From the NCBI GenBank assembly GCA_945912085.1, contig CAMEBJ010000043.1, forward strand, positions 1-8,602: DNA of 8,602 bases. The letters are read 5' to 3'. Of the stretch, positions 5,897-8,602 are shown in pieces. A model generated the notes under the pieces. It saw nothing but the letters and a program-made list of their open reading frames with translations, was not told the DNA's origin and made no database searches. The DNA comes from an uncultured Bacteroidales bacterium. GTDB lineage: Bacteria; Bacteroidota; Bacteroidia; Bacteroidales; UBA932. Position 1 is the stretch's first letter, and each line of letters opens with the position of its first letter. Made by a program: the position numbers and the translations under genes.

Positions 5897-7153
5897 ATGA
5901 AAAGCATATCTGAAATATACAAAATCGGGAAAGGCCCCTCAAGCAGTCACACGATGGGGCCCTACAAGGCGGTGCGTTCATACCTTGAGAACCACCCCGA
6001 TTCTGATCATCTGAGGGTCGTCCTCTACGGTTCTCTTGCCGCTACCGGCAAGGGCCACCTCACCGACGTGGCCATCCGCGAGGCATACTCTACCTGGAAA
6101 TGGAGTGAGAAGGACACCATCGACAACAACGAGAAACGGCACGGTGACATCGACATCGAATGGAGGCCGAAAGAATATCTCCCGTTCCACCAGAATGCGA
6201 TGAAAATTGCCTCGGTCAATCACGACGGGGACATCTACGACAACTGGACATACTACAGCATAGGAGGCGGAGACATAATCTGTATGGAACATCCCCTCCC
6301 CGACGAGTCCGAAGACTATTACGACTTGCACAACCTGACGGAAATCCTGGACTGGTGCAATTCCAACGGAAAGGAGTTCTGGGAATATGTGGATGCGCAC
6401 GAGGGAGTTAGGCCGGGATTCTGGGAGCATCTGGAACTGGTCTGGAGGGTGATGTGCGAGGCTGTCGAGAGGGGAATTGATCAGGAGGGAGCCCTTCCGG
6501 GCCCGTTGCATCTGAGGAGGAAGGCCTCCAGCTATTTCATCAGGGCCGAGGGCTACAAGGACGTGCTCAGGACAAGAGGGTTGATTTTCTCCTACGCCCT
6601 TGCGGTGAGCGAGGAAAATGCCTGCGGAGGGACAATAGTGACTGCCCCGACCTGCGGTTCCTGCGGAGTACTTCCGGGAGTACTCTACCATCTGAAGAAT
6701 GTCTATGGGTTCAGCGACAAGAGGATTGTCCGTTCACTTGCCACGGCGGGGATTATCGGGAATGTCGTAAAGCAGAACGCTTCGGTTTCAGGTGCGGAAG
6801 TAGGCTGTCAGGGAGAAGTCGGAGTGGCCTGCGCAATGGCAGCCGCAGCCGCCACCCAGCTGATGGGCGGTAGTCCGTCCCAGATTGAATATGCGGCGGA
6901 GATGGGTCTGGAACACCATCTGGGGCTTACCTGTGACCCTGTCTGCGGCCTCGTGCAGATTCCCTGCATAGAAAGGAATGCCTACGCGGCTGCAAGGGCC
7001 CTTGATGCGAGCATCTATGCCCTCTACACCGACGGCCGCCACAGGGTGTCTTTCGACCAGGTGGTCAATGTGATGAAACAGACAGGAAAAGACCTCCCGT
7101 CAGTTTACAAGGAAACCGCAGAGGGAGGTCTTGCCAAAATTCTTGGGGAATAA
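5897..7153 (+). CDS. sdaA: L-serine ammonia-lyase, iron-sulfur-dependent, single chain
   Basis: Deaminates L-serine to pyruvate and ammonia in the cytoplasm using a [4Fe-4S] cluster rather than PLP. The 418-residue protein has the beta domain first (IGKGPSSSHTMGPYKA near residues 10-25) and the alpha domain after it (TAPTCGSCGVLPGVL, then GAEVGCQGEVG), fused in one chain. Likely cluster ligands are C304 (GCQGE), C346 (TCDPVCG) and C357 (IPCIERN). Their spacing, 42 and 11 residues, equals that of C343, C385 and C396 in the Legionella enzyme (from memory). The chain ends GGLAKILGE, without the C-terminal Cys tail that inserts into the active site in the Legionella enzyme. ATG 5897 is preferred because the family's N-terminus starts here and it leaves 14 nt after the peptidase stop. 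Its stop is 1 nt from the end of convergent pyrF. Confidence 0.95.
   Translation: MKSISEIYKIGKGPSSSHTMGPYKAVRSYLENHPDSDHLRVVLYGSLAATGKGHLTDVAIREAYSTWKWSEKDTIDNNEKRHGDIDIEWRPKEYLPFHQNAMKIASVNHDGDIYDNWTYYSIGGGDIICMEHPLPDESEDYYDLHNLTEILDWCNSNGKEFWEYVDAHEGVRPGFWEHLELVWRVMCEAVERGIDQEGALPGPLHLRRKASSYFIRAEGYKDVLRTRGLIFSYALAVSEENACGGTIVTAPTCGSCGVLPGVLYHLKNVYGFSDKRIVRSLATAGIIGNVVKQNASVSGAEVGCQGEVGVACAMAAAAATQLMGGSPSQIEYAAEMGLEHHLGLTCDPVCGLVQIPCIERNAYAAARALDASIYALYTDGRHRVSFDQVVNVMKQTGKDLPSVYKETAEGGLAKILGE
7089..7132 (-). terminator. 10-bp inverted repeat in the sdaA 3' end, candidate terminator for pyrF
   Basis: AAGACCTCCC (7089-7098) and GGGAGGTCTT (7123-7132) are perfect inverted arms with a 24-nt loop, which itself holds GTTT/AAAC. 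On the minus strand the second arm runs directly into TTTTCC, so a transcript leaving pyrF (stop at 7155-7157) would meet a GC-rich hairpin and a short U-run about 25 nt downstream. On the plus strand no T-run follows. The loop is long and the U-run short, so efficiency is uncertain. Confidence 0.45.
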
Positions 7154-7154
7154 G

Positions 7155-8009
7155 CTACCGGGCAGCCTCAAACCTGGCAGTGGAGGCAGCCGCCTTCCCC
7201 GCAGCACGCGCGAAATCCTCGGATGAATCGGCGTAGAGAATCCCTCGGGAAGAATTGATCAGCAGCCCGCCGAACTCATTGGAACCATTGGCGATGACTT
7301 CCTCCGCACTTCCGCCCTGGGCTCCCACTCCGGGAACCAGCAGGAAATTTTCAGGACAGAACGACCTGATTTCCTGCAGCTTGTCTGCCTTGGTGGCACC
7401 CACGACAAACATCATATTGTCGGGAGTTGAAATCGACATCATCTCCTCCATCACAGCCCTGTAAAGAGGCTTCCCGTCCTTGTGTGCCATCTGGAACTGC
7501 GCCGCCGACGGATTGGATGTCAGGGCAAGGACTATTGCCCAGCGATCCTTGTAGGCCAGGAAAGGGGTGACGCTGTCGGCACCCATATAAGGGGCCACTG
7601 TCACGGCATCGAAGTCCATAGTCTCGAAGAATGTCTTTGCATACATCCTTGCGGTGTTTCCGATGTCTCCCCTCTTGGCATCGGCAATGAGGAAAATCTC
7701 AGGATAATTCAATCGGATGTACTCAACCGTAGCCTCCAATGCGCGCAGACCATCGGTGCCATAGCATTCGTAGAATGCAAGGTTTGGTTTGTAGGCCACG
7801 CAATGCTCTGCAGTGGCGTCAATTATGGCCTTGTTGAATTCGATTATGGAACGGGCACGCCCCTTGAACAGGCGTCCCAAAACCGCAATCTCCCCCTTTG
7901 AGGCCAGGGCCTGGATGTGAGGGGGCATTTTTTCAAAATCCACGTCGAGGCCCACGCAGAGGACTGTGCCTTTGGCCTTGATTTGTCCGTATAGCTGTTG
8001 TCTGTTCAT
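7155..8009 (-). CDS. pyrF: Orotidine-5'-phosphate decarboxylase, group 2
   Basis: Decarboxylates OMP to UMP, the last step of de novo pyrimidine synthesis; a cytosolic TIM-barrel enzyme. The 284-residue length and layout fit the longer group 2 PyrF found in Bacteroidota, mycobacteria and others. Visible are CVGLDVD (18-24), AYKPN (K74), the catalytic DAKRGDIGNT (110-119, with D110, K112 and D115), a long inserted segment around AQFQMAHKDGKPLY, PGVGAQGG, and the phosphate-binding INSSRGILYA. The start ATG at 8009 begins MNRQQLYGQI and matches the family. It lies 14 nt after the stop of the upstream M20 dipeptidase gene, so the two are probably cotranscribed. The end is tail-to-tail with sdaA with one base between the stop codons. 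Confidence 0.96.
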   Translation of the reverse strand: MNRQQLYGQIKAKGTVLCVGLDVDFEKMPPHIQALASKGEIAVLGRLFKGRARSIIEFNKAIIDATAEHCVAYKPNLAFYECYGTDGLRALEATVEYIRLNYPEIFLIADAKRGDIGNTARMYAKTFFETMDFDAVTVAPYMGADSVTPFLAYKDRWAIVLALTSNPSAAQFQMAHKDGKPLYRAVMEEMMSISTPDNMMFVVGATKADKLQEIRSFCPENFLLVPGVGAQGGSAEEVIANGSNEFGGLLINSSRGILYADSSEDFARAAGKAAASTARFEAAR

Positions 8010-8023
8010 TATAGAGATGAAAT

Positions 8024-8602
8024 TTAACGGTAATACTGGTAGAAAAGCGCGATGGATTCCATTCCGGCAAAGAGCTGCTTCAGAAGATAACTCTCATTCG
8101 GGGAGTGAATGGTGTCCCTTTCGAGTCCGAATCCCATCAGAAGAGGGTCGATTCCCAGAATCCTCTGGAGGTCAGCCAGAATCGGGATGCTTCCGCCTCC
8201 CCTGCTCGGCACGGGCTCGATGCCGTACACCTCGGTCATCGCTCTGGATGCCGCCTGGTAGGCCTTCGAAGAAATCGGAATCAGGAAGCCGTCTCCCCCG
8301 TGATGAGGGGTAACCTCAACTTTGACGCAGGCTGGAGCAATCGCCTTGAAATGCTCGCAGAAAAGGCGGCTTATTGTCGCGCTGTCCTGGTTCGGAACCA
8401 GCCTCATAGAGATTTTCGCGTGAGCCTCCGATGGCAGGACGGTCTTGGCGCCTTCCCCGGTGAATCCGCCCCAGATTCCGTTCACGTCAAGACACGGGCG
8501 GATACCTGTCCTCTCAAGTGTAGTGTATCCTTTCTCTCCGCGCACATCGTCGATGTCAAGGAACTTCTTGTACTCCTGAAGGTCGAACGGAGCACGGGCA
8601 AG
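8024..8602 (-). CDS. M20 family dipeptidase, partial (N-terminus beyond right edge)
   Basis: The C-terminal 192 residues of a zinc metallopeptidase of the M20/carnosinase-like dipeptidase group, probably cytosolic and hydrolysing di- or short peptides. The frame is open to the edge (beginning LARAPFDLQEYKKF). Seen are the dimerisation-domain motif LDVNGIWGGFTGEGAKTVLP, then AKISMRLVPNQD, the glycine-rich GGGSIPI, and the metal-binding His of DTIHSPNESY, 26 residues before the C-terminus. The other zinc ligands (the HxD and EE motifs) lie outside the window and cannot be checked. The position that is His in human CNDP2 (LHGI) is Asn here (VNGI), which I recall as common in the bacterial subfamily. 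The gene stops 14 nt before pyrF and is probably its operon partner. DapE or ArgE are less likely, given the VNGIWGG/GEGAKTV pattern. Confidence 0.88.
   Translation of the reverse strand, partial: LARAPFDLQEYKKFLDIDDVRGEKGYTTLERTGIRPCLDVNGIWGGFTGEGAKTVLPSEAHAKISMRLVPNQDSATISRLFCEHFKAIAPACVKVEVTPHHGGDGFLIPISSKAYQAASRAMTEVYGIEPVPSRGGGSIPILADLQRILGIDPLLMGFGLERDTIHSPNESYLLKQLFAGMESIALFYQYYR

Noticed and set aside
5064..5981. Minus-strand open frame of 305 codons across the peptidase and the sdaA start
   Set aside because: It covers two well-supported genes on the opposite strand and its protein is unlike any family I know; high GC makes such antisense frames common.
6665..6685. GGAGTACT direct repeat and 7-bp hairpin in sdaA
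   Set aside because: It encodes the repeated residues GVL..GVL in a conserved motif (CGVLPGVL); codon choice explains it and no regulatory role is suggested.
5978..6691. Minus-strand open frame of 237 codons inside sdaA
   Set aside because: Shadow frame antisense to conserved SdaA sequence.
7482..7901. Plus-strand open frame of 139 codons inside pyrF
   Set aside because: Antisense to the conserved PyrF core; no independent support.

Overview
The window looks like chromosomal DNA of a member of the Bacteroidota, probably Bacteroidales. Supporting signs are weak or absent Shine-Dalgarno sequences, candidate promoters of the Bacteroides type (TAnnTTTG), a membrane-anchored AraC regulator, a deoxyhypusine-synthase-like protein of the kind common in this phylum, and a DPP IV-like S9 peptidase. 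Base composition is moderate (about half GC). The genus cannot be fixed from the sequence. No tRNA, rRNA, CRISPR, insertion sequence or phage gene was seen.

Layout: (1) Positions 1-808, minus strand: 5' part of lysA (diaminopimelate decarboxylase), cut by the left edge. (2) Positions 809-922: an AT-rich divergent promoter region with a candidate promoter element on each strand and a 7-bp inverted repeat. (3) Positions 923-7153, plus strand: six closely spaced genes, with gaps of 36, 18, 2, 32 and 14 nt, that could form one transcription unit. They encode a deoxyhypusine-synthase-like enzyme, a seven-helix membrane AraC-type regulator, a 116-residue unknown protein, a small membrane-anchored protein of a family often mislabelled '6-phosphogluconate dehydrogenase', an exported DPP IV-like peptidase, and an iron-sulfur L-serine ammonia-lyase (sdaA). 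(4) Positions 7155-8602, minus strand: pyrF and, 14 nt upstream of it, the 3' part of an M20 dipeptidase gene cut by the right edge.

The genes are mostly metabolic: lysine/cell-wall precursor synthesis, a polyamine-type NAD enzyme, peptide breakdown (S9 peptidase outside the cytoplasm, M20 dipeptidase probably inside), serine deamination to pyruvate, and UMP synthesis. A plausible link is that the peptidases release amino acids and SdaA burns serine, but this rests only on adjacency. The points most worth a second look are the altered substrate pocket of the deoxyhypusine-synthase-like protein, the membrane AraC regulator with two unknown small genes behind it, and the one-base gap between the convergent genes sdaA and pyrF, next to a 10-bp inverted repeat that could end pyrF transcription from inside sdaA. 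I found no clear evidence of a new defence or mobile system.
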